The notes under the pieces were generated by a model. The model saw nothing but the letters and a program-made list of their open reading frames with translations. It made no database searches and was not told where the DNA came from. From positions 1-58,262 of the forward strand of contig JAEUVY010000029.1 in the NCBI GenBank assembly GCA_016786565.1: a stretch of 58,262 bases of DNA. The letters are read 5' to 3'. The stretch is from Flavipsychrobacter sp. (GTDB lineage: Bacteria; Bacteroidota; Bacteroidia; Chitinophagales; Chitinophagaceae). The translations under genes were made by a program, and so were the position numbers. Below, piece after piece: positions 7,762-15,388 of the stretch; position 1 is the stretch's first letter, and every line of letters starts with the position of its first letter.

Positions 7762-8631
7762 TTACCTTATTCGCTCTGGCACCATTTTACCTTTGATGTA
7801 GTCCACGTTCATTTGTAGTACTGCAGCATTGGGATACCGTCGTCGAGCAAGGTCAATGATTGCAGCTCTGTCCTCACTCACAATCCTTGGCCCCAGAACA
7901 ATTTCCTTTACAGTATCAGGAGCATAATTGTGCTTTCTTCTTGTTTCATCAAAGACTGCTCTCACATATCGGAACTCAGATTCGAACCCCCAGCATTGGT
8001 TTTTGTCAAACCAGGCATCTTGCATTTCCTTGCGGGACTTATTTATAAGCTTGGTAACTGGTACAGTGTCAGTATAATTCACATAGTTGCAATAAGAAAA
8101 CAACTCCTCTGATAGTTTCATTGGGTCAAATCCTACTGCATATCCTCTCAATGCACCACCATAGTATCCCCAAAGTTGCTCATCGTCAATCTTTGTTGAC
8201 AGAGAGAGTACACCTATCGAATTATTGTACTGAGGATCATTTATAAGGTTATGGAAGTTACTCAAAAGTTCCTCTTGAGGATTAGACAAAAGTCTTTCCT
8301 GTTGGGCCCTTGCAGCTTGTTCGGCCTCGTGCCCTGGCTTTACACCTAATACTTCCGGTGCTGTTTCTACTAACCTTTTGTAAAATGCTTGACTTTTAAT
8401 CTCATCAATATGAATATTCAAAGGTCTATTGATGTCGAATGGGTCGTTTAGTTCATTAGGCTTAGAAAAATAGATTTCGCCGTCCCGGAGAAACTCAGGA
8501 TGGTATCGCTCTCTCCAGTATCTCAGTTTATAAAGCGTGTCAACGCCTCTGCTGGCAAATAGAGCTTGCGTGTACTCGCGTACATCCTCAAAACTATTCA
8601 CCTGAAAATATCCGGGCTCGATTTCTACCAT
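7762..8631 (-). CDS. DUF2971 family protein (289 aa)
   Basis: Recognised by the DUF2971 pattern: the N-terminal LYKLRYWRERYHPEFLRDGE leads to IYFSKPNELNDPFD (about residues 53-66). A central IGVLSLSTKIDDEQLWGYYG and GYAVGFD follow, and then CWGFESEFRYVR with KEIVLGPRI. The family is widespread in mobile and defence regions; its biochemical role is not established as far as I know. The gene starts four bases after hsdS ends and is followed by an 83-base gap, so it is co-transcribed with the type I genes. The protein is soluble and full length for the family. A defence-associated effector or sensor role is inference. Confidence 0.88.
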   Translation of the reverse strand: MVEIEPGYFQVNSFEDVREYTQALFASRGVDTLYKLRYWRERYHPEFLRDGEIYFSKPNELNDPFDINRPLNIHIDEIKSQAFYKRLVETAPEVLGVKPGHEAEQAARAQQERLLSNPQEELLSNFHNLINDPQYNNSIGVLSLSTKIDDEQLWGYYGGALRGYAVGFDPMKLSEELFSYCNYVNYTDTVPVTKLINKSRKEMQDAWFDKNQCWGFESEFRYVRAVFDETRRKHNYAPDTVKEIVLGPRIVSEDRAAIIDLARRRYPNAAVLQMNVDYIKGKMVPERIR

Positions 8632-8635
8632 TCCT

Positions 8636-9973
8636 TTAGTTTGTTATTTTCATTTTACCTGTTACCACCTCATTAATAAGTGCAGTTTTATATTCTTGCA
8701 ACAACTCAATCTCCTTTTCAATGCGTGAGACCGTGTGGGTAATTTTATAAAGTTCCTTTTTAACAAAGGATAGTATGTCAGTTTGCTCAGAAACAGACGG
8801 TAGTGCAACAGCAAAATCTTCGAAAAAGTCAGTAGGTACTCTCTTTTGCCCTGCTGCTCCAGTCATAGATGCTTCTCCAGTATTCATAAATCGGTCCGAC
8901 TTGGTGATAAGAAACAAGTAGCCCGGTAAGAGGTTATTCACTGCTCTCAATACATGAAACTCAGTAGAACCAAAAGCGATTTTTGTTTCCACACTGCTAA
9001 GTAATGCACCCTTCCCATTTTCGAAACAGGGCGTAATTTTTGCAACTATGACATCATTTTCCTCGAAATAAGTGAATCCATTCCAGAGTTCACTTATCGG
9101 CTTCCGCATAGATGAATCATATGTCCCATCTTCACTTACCTTCTCCATTGGCAAGAAAATCACTTGCGCTGAGTTATTCTTATCAAATCCTGATTGCCCT
9201 TTTTGAGGATTTATTTTTGCTATATACTTCAGCTTCTTTACCTCCCAGTGTGCGGGAACATCACCCAGCCAATCAATGCCACTGTGCTTCAGTTTTACAG
9301 AGGGGTTAATACCCTTGGTTACGGCCTGATTGATTACTGCGACCTTCTCCTCCTGCAGGATCTCTATCAGCTTTTGTTTCTTAGTGATGGCAGTATCTAT
9401 CAGGGCGGTCTTCTCATCCAAGTAATCTGATATAACGGCCTGCACCTGCACTGGAGGCAGCACAATCTTAACATTGCTCACACTCTCTGAACCTAATCCA
9501 TACCTGGTGATCCCATTTGCGGCTATTTCAAAGTTTGTGTTGAATTGCTTTGACTGGAATAAACGGAAGAGATACCCTCCAACGAGCACGCTGGGATTTG
9601 GCTTTATTTGCGCCAGATGGTATCCACAGATTAGATTTTCCTTCTCCGTCTTAACCAGCGCAGGCACTGCTATGTCTTGGGGAGTTTCAGAGTCTTTAGT
9701 AATGAGCACATCACCAATAGACAACTGAAACTTCTCTATCTGGCTCTCTGAAGCAGTGGCCTTCATGAAGTCAATATCATCTGTAATAAAGTCGTTCTTA
9801 TATACATCCACATAGTTGCACAGTAGAACCTTCGTCTCTCCTTCAACAGACTTCTTATCCACATTGCTTGGCTGCACAACAGCAACATGCTTTAGTGGTG
9901 ATACGCTCCAGTCAGCAGGAATACTATCTACCCACTGCACACCGGATGGTTTATATTTTGGGTATGGTATCAT
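8636..9973 (-). CDS. hsdS: Type I restriction enzyme, specificity subunit (HsdS)
   Basis: HsdS selects the bipartite DNA target for both methylation and restriction. At 445 aa it has the classic two-target-recognition-domain plan. The first half begins PKYKPSGVQWVDSIPADWSV and the second half begins KLKHSGIDWLGDVPAHWEVK (about residues 227-246), a clear internal duplication. Each half ends in a coiled-coil spacer helix: SDYLDEKTALIDTAITKKQK in the middle and IEKEIELLQEYKTALINEV at the C-terminus. The GxxW..dvPahW starts place it with the common PF01420 subunits. Its start overlaps the stop of the upstream PD-(D/E)XK gene by four bases (ATGA type), implying coupled translation. The recognition sequence cannot be deduced here. 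Confidence 0.97.
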   Translation of the reverse strand: MIPYPKYKPSGVQWVDSIPADWSVSPLKHVAVVQPSNVDKKSVEGETKVLLCNYVDVYKNDFITDDIDFMKATASESQIEKFQLSIGDVLITKDSETPQDIAVPALVKTEKENLICGYHLAQIKPNPSVLVGGYLFRLFQSKQFNTNFEIAANGITRYGLGSESVSNVKIVLPPVQVQAVISDYLDEKTALIDTAITKKQKLIEILQEEKVAVINQAVTKGINPSVKLKHSGIDWLGDVPAHWEVKKLKYIAKINPQKGQSGFDKNNSAQVIFLPMEKVSEDGTYDSSMRKPISELWNGFTYFEENDVIVAKITPCFENGKGALLSSVETKIAFGSTEFHVLRAVNNLLPGYLFLITKSDRFMNTGEASMTGAAGQKRVPTDFFEDFAVALPSVSEQTDILSFVKKELYKITHTVSRIEKEIELLQEYKTALINEVVTGKMKITN

Positions 9974-11043
9974 GCGTTTTTTAGGCTTATCAGTATTTCC
10001 TTTAGGATTGGTTCAAAATCAGTTTGAATGTTTTTTACGACGAAATCTGATAAATGCTGAATGTCATCTTCAGTAAGATCGTAATACCGCCAGGCAATGT
10101 TTACCCACTGTGGCGTCGGTGGGTCTGTTTGCATTGTTGCAAAATGTGGATTTGCATCAAGTGCTTGTTTCACTTGATCATAGTTACCTCTACCATTCTT
10201 GTTCATCTGAATAATGAACTTCAGTTTACGTTGCCCATTCAGGAGTCTTTCGAATCCTATTACGTAATACGCATTGGCCTTTCCATCCCACAGGTAGCCC
10301 CATTTTTCGCCATTTGCTTTATACGGCAACCCAAGTTTTTCACCCGCAACCCTAAGCTGCTGTACGACATATTCATATGCCTTATCGTAAGTGCTTATTG
10401 CAGTAAGTACCTTGTCTGTATGCTTGAAAAAGAAATTCGCTTGTTCATCCATTGCTGCGGATTGTGTTAGATTAGAGATATTGGTGAAGAGATCGTTTAA
10501 GTATACATATTGTTGTGCTGGTAAACCGGCAGGTAGCCCCCTGCGCTTAATAAAATCCATCCATTCCTGGTGAGTAATGTTGATGAACTGCTCACGATAC
10601 GATGTCGGAATGGTCATGGGGAAAAGGGTCAGCACAATACCTATCTTGTTATCTGCAGGAAGCTTAACGCTATTAAAATAGTCGTGCAAGTCATTATTTA
10701 GTAAATGATATACTTTGTTCTCTATAATAATCGCTTTACCATCCGTTTTTGATTCAAGCAGTAGATCAATTCTGTTCCCCTTATCCGTCATTCGTTCAGT
10801 AGACACAACCGAATCAGTGAGATTGAAATCCCTATTGGTATGCACTGCAATCAGGTCGGCAAGTGCAGTAATAAAAACTTCATGGAGTATTTCATTCTTC
10901 CTGCGGTTAAGGTAATAAGCATACACTCTTGATAAAACAACCTCCCTGTGTCCCTGCCCAGTTATGTCAAAGAAGGTAGCATCTCGTCGAGGAGCAACCG
11001 GTATTTCCAAGGTCAGCAAATCTATAAGGTCTTGTGAGTACAT
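9970..11043 (-). CDS. PD-(D/E)XK nuclease superfamily protein inside the hsd operon (357 aa)
   Basis: The catalytic-type motif is complete: an acidic helix in GHREVVLSRVYAYYLN (E34), then a strand pair NRIDLLLES (D93) and AIIIENKVYHLLNNDL (E108-N-K110), followed by the Q/N-D-L-xx-Y helix. This matches the PD-(D/E)XK family found in many Bacteroidota defence genes (PDDEXK_4-like). The C-terminal part (about 200-350) has a beta-rich region with KLKFIIQMNKNGRGNYDQ. The gene starts one base after hsdM stops and overlaps hsdS by four bases, so it is locked into the operon between the two methylase subunits. The role could be an extra nuclease or a regulator; I cannot decide which. Confidence 0.88.
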   Translation of the reverse strand: MYSQDLIDLLTLEIPVAPRRDATFFDITGQGHREVVLSRVYAYYLNRRKNEILHEVFITALADLIAVHTNRDFNLTDSVVSTERMTDKGNRIDLLLESKTDGKAIIIENKVYHLLNNDLHDYFNSVKLPADNKIGIVLTLFPMTIPTSYREQFINITHQEWMDFIKRRGLPAGLPAQQYVYLNDLFTNISNLTQSAAMDEQANFFFKHTDKVLTAISTYDKAYEYVVQQLRVAGEKLGLPYKANGEKWGYLWDGKANAYYVIGFERLLNGQRKLKFIIQMNKNGRGNYDQVKQALDANPHFATMQTDPPTPQWVNIAWRYYDLTEDDIQHLSDFVVKNIQTDFEPILKEILISLKNA

Positions 11044-11044
11044 G

Positions 11045-12763
11045 CTATTTTATTATTTCTTTGATTAGTCCATCAGTTTCCTTCTCCAATGCCAGTATAT
11101 CTTTCCTTATGTCTGTAAGTGCTCGCAATGGCTTGTACTTATAGAAGTACCGGGTGAAATTTATCTCATATCCTATCTTGGTCTTTGTGTGGTCAATCCA
11201 CGCATCAGGCACATGAGGCAATACCTCTCGTTTGAAGTAATTATCTATGTTGTCCTGCAGCGGCACATTCTCAAAATCTCGCAATTTTGCATCGGCTTTC
11301 TTGTTGCCCTTCTTGTCCGTCATCGGCTTGCCCTTTTTATCCAGCTCAGGCCGCTCTACAGTGATCCGGCTGTAACCGAAGAACTCATTGGGAAGAATCT
11401 TCACATACTCGCTCTCTTTGAACGCACCATATAAGTTAGTAATTTCAATAATTTGCGTTTTTGATATTTCATTACGCTTACTGCCCAGGCTGCGAGTCAT
11501 TTTTTCAAAGAACGCCTGTGATGTTGCATTGATGAGCTGCACCTTGCCTTTTCTGGCTGCGATCTTATGGTTGGTCAGTATCCAAATATAGGTACTAATG
11601 CCCGTGTTATAGAATAGCTGATCCGGTAAAGCCACGATTGCCTCCAGCATGTCATTCTCTATTATCCATTTACGTATTTCACTCTCACCGCTTCCTGCTC
11701 CGCCAGTGAACAGTGGTGAGCCATTGAGAACAATTCCTATCCTGCTACCCCCATTGTCAACAGTGTGCATCTTAGAGATCATGTGCAGCAGGAATAACAA
11801 CGAGCCATCATTAATACGGGGCAATCCGGGACCAAACCGTCCAGCATACCCTTTTTTCTCATGTTCGTTTTTTACTACCTTCTCTGCTTTCTTCCAGTCC
11901 ACACCAAACGGAGGGTTGGCAAGCATGTAGTTGAAACGTTCTGCCTGGTGTTGGTCATCTCGTAAAGTATCACCGAACTTAATGTTGGATGGCTCCTGTC
12001 CCTTAATCAACATGTCCGACTTGCAGATAGCATAGGACTCGGGGTTTATTTCCTGTCCGAATACCTTTAGCTCTGCGTCGGGGTTGTGGTTCTTTATGTA
12101 CGCCTCTGCGACAGATAGCATACCACCAGTGCCGGCTGTGGGGTCGTACAGCGTCCTAATGACACCTTTCTTGTAAATATCTTTCTCATCAATAAACAGC
12201 AGGTTCACCATGAGCTCAATTACCTCACGAGGAGTGAAGTGTTCCCCGGCAGTCTCATTACTTATTTCTGCAAATTTGCGGATCAGCTCTTCAAATATAT
12301 AGCCCATCGTGAGACCATCAACGTCTGCCAGATCGATCTCGCTGAACTTCTTAACTACCATGTAAAGAAGGTCTGCCTTATCCATTCGTTCCACATGGTC
12401 ATCAAAACTGAATTGTTCAAGGATGTCCCGCACACCTGCAGAGAAACCACTGATGTATGTTCTCAAGTTGGCAGCAATGTGGTCAGGGTCAGCAGCAAGT
12501 CGTTTGAAGTCGTAGTTGCTCCTGTTATTGAACTTATAGGTCGTGATCCGGTTCAAGGCAAGGTCTATTACTTCGTCCGTCTTATCCGTCACCTTCGGCC
12601 ATTGCTTCAACACATCGGCCTTAGTAGGTTCCAGCAGGCAATCAAGCCTTCTTAGGATTGTAAGTGGTAATATTACCTTACCATAGTCTGCCTGCTTATA
12701 GTCGCCCCGAAGTAAGTCTGCTACCGACCAGATGAAGTTTGCTTTTTCTTTAAAATTGAACAT
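11045..12763 (-). CDS. hsdM: Type I restriction enzyme, adenine methyltransferase subunit (HsdM)
   Basis: HsdM transfers a methyl group from S-adenosylmethionine to N6 of adenine in the HsdS target, protecting host DNA. At 572 aa it is full length. It has the N-terminal helical HsdM_N region (IWSVADLLRGDYKQADYGK), then the N6-methylase core with SAM motif DPTAGTGGM (207-215), FGQEINPESYAICKSD and the catalytic NPPF (283-286). The C-terminal part carries charged linkers and a coiled-coil end. It is the first gene of the minus-strand operon; the upstream 87 bases to the divergent gene must hold its promoter. An 11-bp palindrome TACCTAAGGTA lies at 12785-12795, 22 bases before the start. Confidence 0.97.
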   Translation of the reverse strand: MFNFKEKANFIWSVADLLRGDYKQADYGKVILPLTILRRLDCLLEPTKADVLKQWPKVTDKTDEVIDLALNRITTYKFNNRSNYDFKRLAADPDHIAANLRTYISGFSAGVRDILEQFSFDDHVERMDKADLLYMVVKKFSEIDLADVDGLTMGYIFEELIRKFAEISNETAGEHFTPREVIELMVNLLFIDEKDIYKKGVIRTLYDPTAGTGGMLSVAEAYIKNHNPDAELKVFGQEINPESYAICKSDMLIKGQEPSNIKFGDTLRDDQHQAERFNYMLANPPFGVDWKKAEKVVKNEHEKKGYAGRFGPGLPRINDGSLLFLLHMISKMHTVDNGGSRIGIVLNGSPLFTGGAGSGESEIRKWIIENDMLEAIVALPDQLFYNTGISTYIWILTNHKIAARKGKVQLINATSQAFFEKMTRSLGSKRNEISKTQIIEITNLYGAFKESEYVKILPNEFFGYSRITVERPELDKKGKPMTDKKGNKKADAKLRDFENVPLQDNIDNYFKREVLPHVPDAWIDHTKTKIGYEINFTRYFYKYKPLRALTDIRKDILALEKETDGLIKEIIK

Positions 12764-12784
12764 TGTTTGCTGCCCTTAAAGGCG

Positions 12785-12795
12785 TACCTAAGGTA
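12785..12795. promoter_or_regulatory. Short palindrome upstream of hsdM (possible operator)
   Basis: TACCTAAGGTA is a perfect 5+1+5 palindrome located 22 bases before the hsdM start, in the divergent intergenic region. An XRE regulator is encoded on the same island. Position and symmetry suit an operator, but the site is short and has no second copy that I can see. Confidence 0.3.
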
Positions 12796-12901
12796 TACAT
12801 TTGCACTGATTTATTCTAATGTAACTGTTGCACATACATGTTGAGCATACTTGCATTTTTTAGCACTCGCTTCATTTTCATTAACCTTTTCCCTATATTT
12901 G

Positions 12902-13354
12902 ATGCCAACCTATAATAAAATCATTAATTTGCCATACGATATTGACGCAGAGCTGGATTTAAGTCCCCGGATTGAGGAGGTGTATTTTATTTCCTCTGCA
13001 CACAGAAGGAGGCAGGCAAACAAGTCTTTCTGGACCGTGTCAGCTGACCAGGAAGTTGATTGCTTTATTACTTCGCAGACAAACTCATGGGTGGAAATTT
13101 CTAAAGCGTGGGGGCTACTCCAGAACGGAAATAGCCTGCTGATACTTGGTCAGAATTACCATAACGAGCCGTTGAAGATCGCAAAATTTGTTGTAAAAAA
13201 TGAACAACGGGTTTGGCATGGATATCCTGCAGATTTCTGTAGAAATAATCAAGATAGACCGGGAACCGGGATACTAAAGGATTGGAGAACAAGAGGGTAC
13301 ATTGAAAAGCATCACATAGTTAAGATCAGACAAGGTAAAGAATGCAACCTGTAA
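12902..13354 (+). CDS. Unknown protein, first of a two-gene plus-strand unit (150 aa)
   Basis: The start at 12902 (MPTYNKIINLPYDIDAE) is preferred; an in-frame ATG at 12851 would prepend a short hydrophobic stretch that looks like untranslated A/T-rich sequence. The product is soluble. The C-terminal half holds the most distinctive stretch: VWHGYPADFCRNNQDRPG, then ILKDWRTRGYIEKHHIVKI. I do not recognise the family. Its stop lies inside the start of the next gene (13-base overlap), so the two are translated from one message. It is divergent from hsdM and shares its control region. Such overlapping pairs on restriction islands are often a two-component defence or toxin-antitoxin unit, but nothing in the sequence proves that. 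Confidence 0.75.
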   Translation: MPTYNKIINLPYDIDAELDLSPRIEEVYFISSAHRRRQANKSFWTVSADQEVDCFITSQTNSWVEISKAWGLLQNGNSLLILGQNYHNEPLKIAKFVVKNEQRVWHGYPADFCRNNQDRPGTGILKDWRTRGYIEKHHIVKIRQGKECNL

Positions 13355-14622
13355 AAATTTCCATATCGGGTGATTATATCGATTGTCAAATCTACAGGGG
13401 ACGGCTATACCTGTGGACATTTGATGGCACAGTAAAAGTCTACAACTGGGATGAGATGATCAACTCCTTATCGGATAACATTAGTGATGCAGTTACATTG
13501 AAATTCTGCTTTTTGGATGGGAATGCCCTATATAGAACTGATCTCAAAGGACTATTCAAAGACCCTGATTATAAAAATATACTTATCCAAAAAATTGAAT
13601 CTACAGCTGAGCAGGTCTACACGTTGACTGAAGAGGCTGCCGATGAATTTTTATACGGTCAGCAGGGAACACCTGGCAATGAACTGCCTACCGATACTGA
13701 GATTTACAGTAACACACTCTATTATATCAATGATAACGGCTTATTTTATTCTACTGCTCACAGAGACAACACCAAGTACCCAATTAGTTCTAAGCCTGTT
13801 AAGCTGTGGGATTGTAATCTATTGTCCATAAAAGCCAACAAATACCCTCAGCTCGCTCTCTCTGGAGGCAGTGAAGGATTATTTGAGTACAACTTGTCAA
13901 GTGAATCAATGAATAGATGGCGACCTAAGGAACCGAATCTTATCAGTCATAAACATTCATCTTTCGCAAACTACACCTTCTGGAGTATATACAACACGTC
14001 TCTGGTTGACGGATCTTACATGGCTCTGTTTGATTTGCATGAAATTGACGATAATGCAGAAGGCGATTTGATGATTCAATCGACGTTTTCGAGCAGCCGA
14101 CGCAATAGGAAATCCCGGTTTAAAAGAGAGTTCCGAAGGGAAATAAATGAAAATGCAATTTTTAATAACAATGACAGAAGTCAACATTTGAGCTGGGGTG
14201 TTGATGATAAGATATACAGAGCTGTGGATAATGGTTTTGAGATTGTGAAATTCAAGAATAGCCCGGACACTGATCAAGGAGAGAGCTATTTTACAAGGCT
14301 CAGACAAGTTGATTTACACCCCTGGAAAGGCAAGGTTATTGGCGGTGGAACGTCATATTATGGGACTATAGTTGAGTGCGAAAATGCACTGGTAGTCTTA
14401 CTCAGTAATGGTGCGTCTGTTACTATTGAGGGGCCAATCACCAGATGGCGAATATATCCGCGATCACTAAACTATCAGAATCACTTGCATGTAATAAAAG
14501 ACGACAGAATAGAAATATATTCGTTTAATCAGGATTATTTTTTGCAGCAGAATCAGAAGGTAATAGGATTAGAGTATAAACCGCCGTCTGATTGGAGTAG
14601 GAGATTTTCAGATTCCCGTTAA
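13342..14622 (+). CDS. Predicted beta-propeller-like protein, second of the two-gene unit (426 aa)
   Basis: The N-terminus ISGDYIDCQIYRGRLYLWTF followed by DGTVKVYNWDEMI reads like a propeller blade (strand-turn-strand with YLWTFDG and VYNWD). Further blade-like stretches are LYYINDNGLFYST, PQLALSGGSEGLFEYNL, RLYHPWKGKV-type turns near LHPWKGKVIGGGTSYYG, and LHVIKDDRIEIYSF. There is no signal peptide, membrane segment or enzyme motif. A strongly basic patch SSRRNRKSRFKREFRRE lies near residues 253-269 and could contact nucleic acid. The start overlaps the stop of the previous gene. The stop at 14620-14622 overlaps the stop of the convergent 58-aa gene. I know of no named family; the propeller call is from pattern alone. 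Confidence 0.78.
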   Translation: MQPVKISISGDYIDCQIYRGRLYLWTFDGTVKVYNWDEMINSLSDNISDAVTLKFCFLDGNALYRTDLKGLFKDPDYKNILIQKIESTAEQVYTLTEEAADEFLYGQQGTPGNELPTDTEIYSNTLYYINDNGLFYSTAHRDNTKYPISSKPVKLWDCNLLSIKANKYPQLALSGGSEGLFEYNLSSESMNRWRPKEPNLISHKHSSFANYTFWSIYNTSLVDGSYMALFDLHEIDDNAEGDLMIQSTFSSSRRNRKSRFKREFRREINENAIFNNNDRSQHLSWGVDDKIYRAVDNGFEIVKFKNSPDTDQGESYFTRLRQVDLHPWKGKVIGGGTSYYGTIVECENALVVLLSNGASVTIEGPITRWRIYPRSLNYQNHLHVIKDDRIEIYSFNQDYFLQQNQKVIGLEYKPPSDWSRRFSDSR

Positions 14623-14795
14623 CCCAAGTTGCCGCGTTGTTCAGCACATTCGTAATACTTCCCGTTAACTAAGATCGCGGTAACGTTCATCTCTCTGCAT
14701 ATTGCACATACTTCTGTGGTAGTAAGTTTATCGGCATCTACAACCGTGAATATGTGATTCGTCTTTTCTATTTGGTGTTGGATAGTTATCTCCAT
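14619..14795 (-). CDS. Small unknown protein (58 aa)
   Basis: The reading frame runs from ATG 14795 to TAA 14619. The product, starting MEITIQHQIEKTNHIFTVVD and ending AILVNGKYYECAEQRGNLG, has a well-ordered alternation of charged and hydrophobic residues. It has three Cys, two of them as CAIC. It looks like a small folded alpha/beta protein rather than a chance frame. Its stop overlaps the stop of the convergent propeller gene by two bases. It is the last minus-strand gene of the recombination block (DUF3871, Sak4-like). Function unknown. Confidence 0.5.
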   Translation of the reverse strand: MEITIQHQIEKTNHIFTVVDADKLTTTEVCAICREMNVTAILVNGKYYECAEQRGNLG

Positions 14796-15092
14796 AGTTC
14801 TTGTATTTTATGTTCATCTGAGCTAGGTAAGAATGTACTACACAGCTACTGTAAGTACATCCCTACCCCCCAGATATTTGCTATTTGTTACTTTTCGTTT
14901 TCAGTGGTCTTTGAGATTTAAGAGAGGTAGACCGTCTCAAAAGAACCGGCATAGGTATAGCATGTGTGCACTCACGATAGACCCTGATTTGCCGGAAACA
15001 AAATACAGCACAACTCTCTTGCCACATAACCCCTCACGTGCCCGGTACGCCTTATCCGATACCATGCCTTGTAGGTGGGTAAGTTATCGGGG

Positions 15093-15338
15093 TTAGAAAT
15101 TGGCGGTAATTCTGAAATTCCTGTGATAATATGCTCCTTCGCCTATGTGGTATATTAACTCGTCTTTATCTCCTGTATCTACTTCCTCAACATATACAAT
15201 AGATCCTGTCTTGTACCTGCCGACATCCACTATACACTGTACCTTGAAGGGCGTATGTAGCTGTCTGATCACACCTCTGCTGTTAATGATGAGTATGCTG
15301 TTCTTATCACAGAACTTTACTTCGTATCCCTTCTTCAT
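15093..15338 (-). CDS. Small unknown protein downstream of the DUF3871 gene (81 aa)
   Basis: The product starts MKKGYEVKFCDKNSILIINS and continues as an all-beta-looking chain with KVQCIVDVGRYKTGSIVYVEE; the C-terminus is YYHRNFRITANF. The alternating strands and the RGVIRQLHTPFKVQC segment suggest a small barrel (SH3- or OB-like), but I recognise no family. The gene begins only ten bases after a strong minus-strand hairpin with a T run, so its translation start sits right against a terminator. It would be expressed only by read-through or from an unusual start. It is in line with the DUF3871 and Sak4-like genes. Confidence 0.65.
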   Translation of the reverse strand: MKKGYEVKFCDKNSILIINSRGVIRQLHTPFKVQCIVDVGRYKTGSIVYVEEVDTGDKDELIYHIGEGAYYHRNFRITANF

Positions 15339-15341
15339 AAA

Positions 15342-15367
15342 TAAAAAATGTCCTGATATTCAGGACA
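15342..15367 (-). terminator. Hairpin terminator after the DUF3871 gene
   Basis: TGTCCTGA and its perfect complement flank a 3-nt loop (15349-15367). On the minus strand the hairpin runs directly into TTTTTTAT. It lies 21 bases past the DUF3871 stop and ten bases before the ATG of the 81-aa gene, so it is either the end of the upstream transcript or an attenuator for the small gene. Confidence 0.8.
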
Positions 15368-15388
15368 GCGTTAAGAGGGTGAGCAATC

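Noticed and set aside
12894..12901. TATATTTG just before the ATG at 12902, as a -7 element
   Set aside because: A start site seven or so bases downstream would fall past the ATG, and no TTG lies at the -33 distance. It is probably chance A/T-rich sequence.
14937..15065. Minus-strand 42-codon frame beginning MVSDKAYRAREG
   Set aside because: In line with the neighbouring small genes and partly protein-like, but too short and without supporting signals to call as a gene.
14833..15096. Plus-strand 87-codon frame
   Set aside because: No signal, motif or sensible composition; it lies opposite the tail of the minus-strand recombination block.
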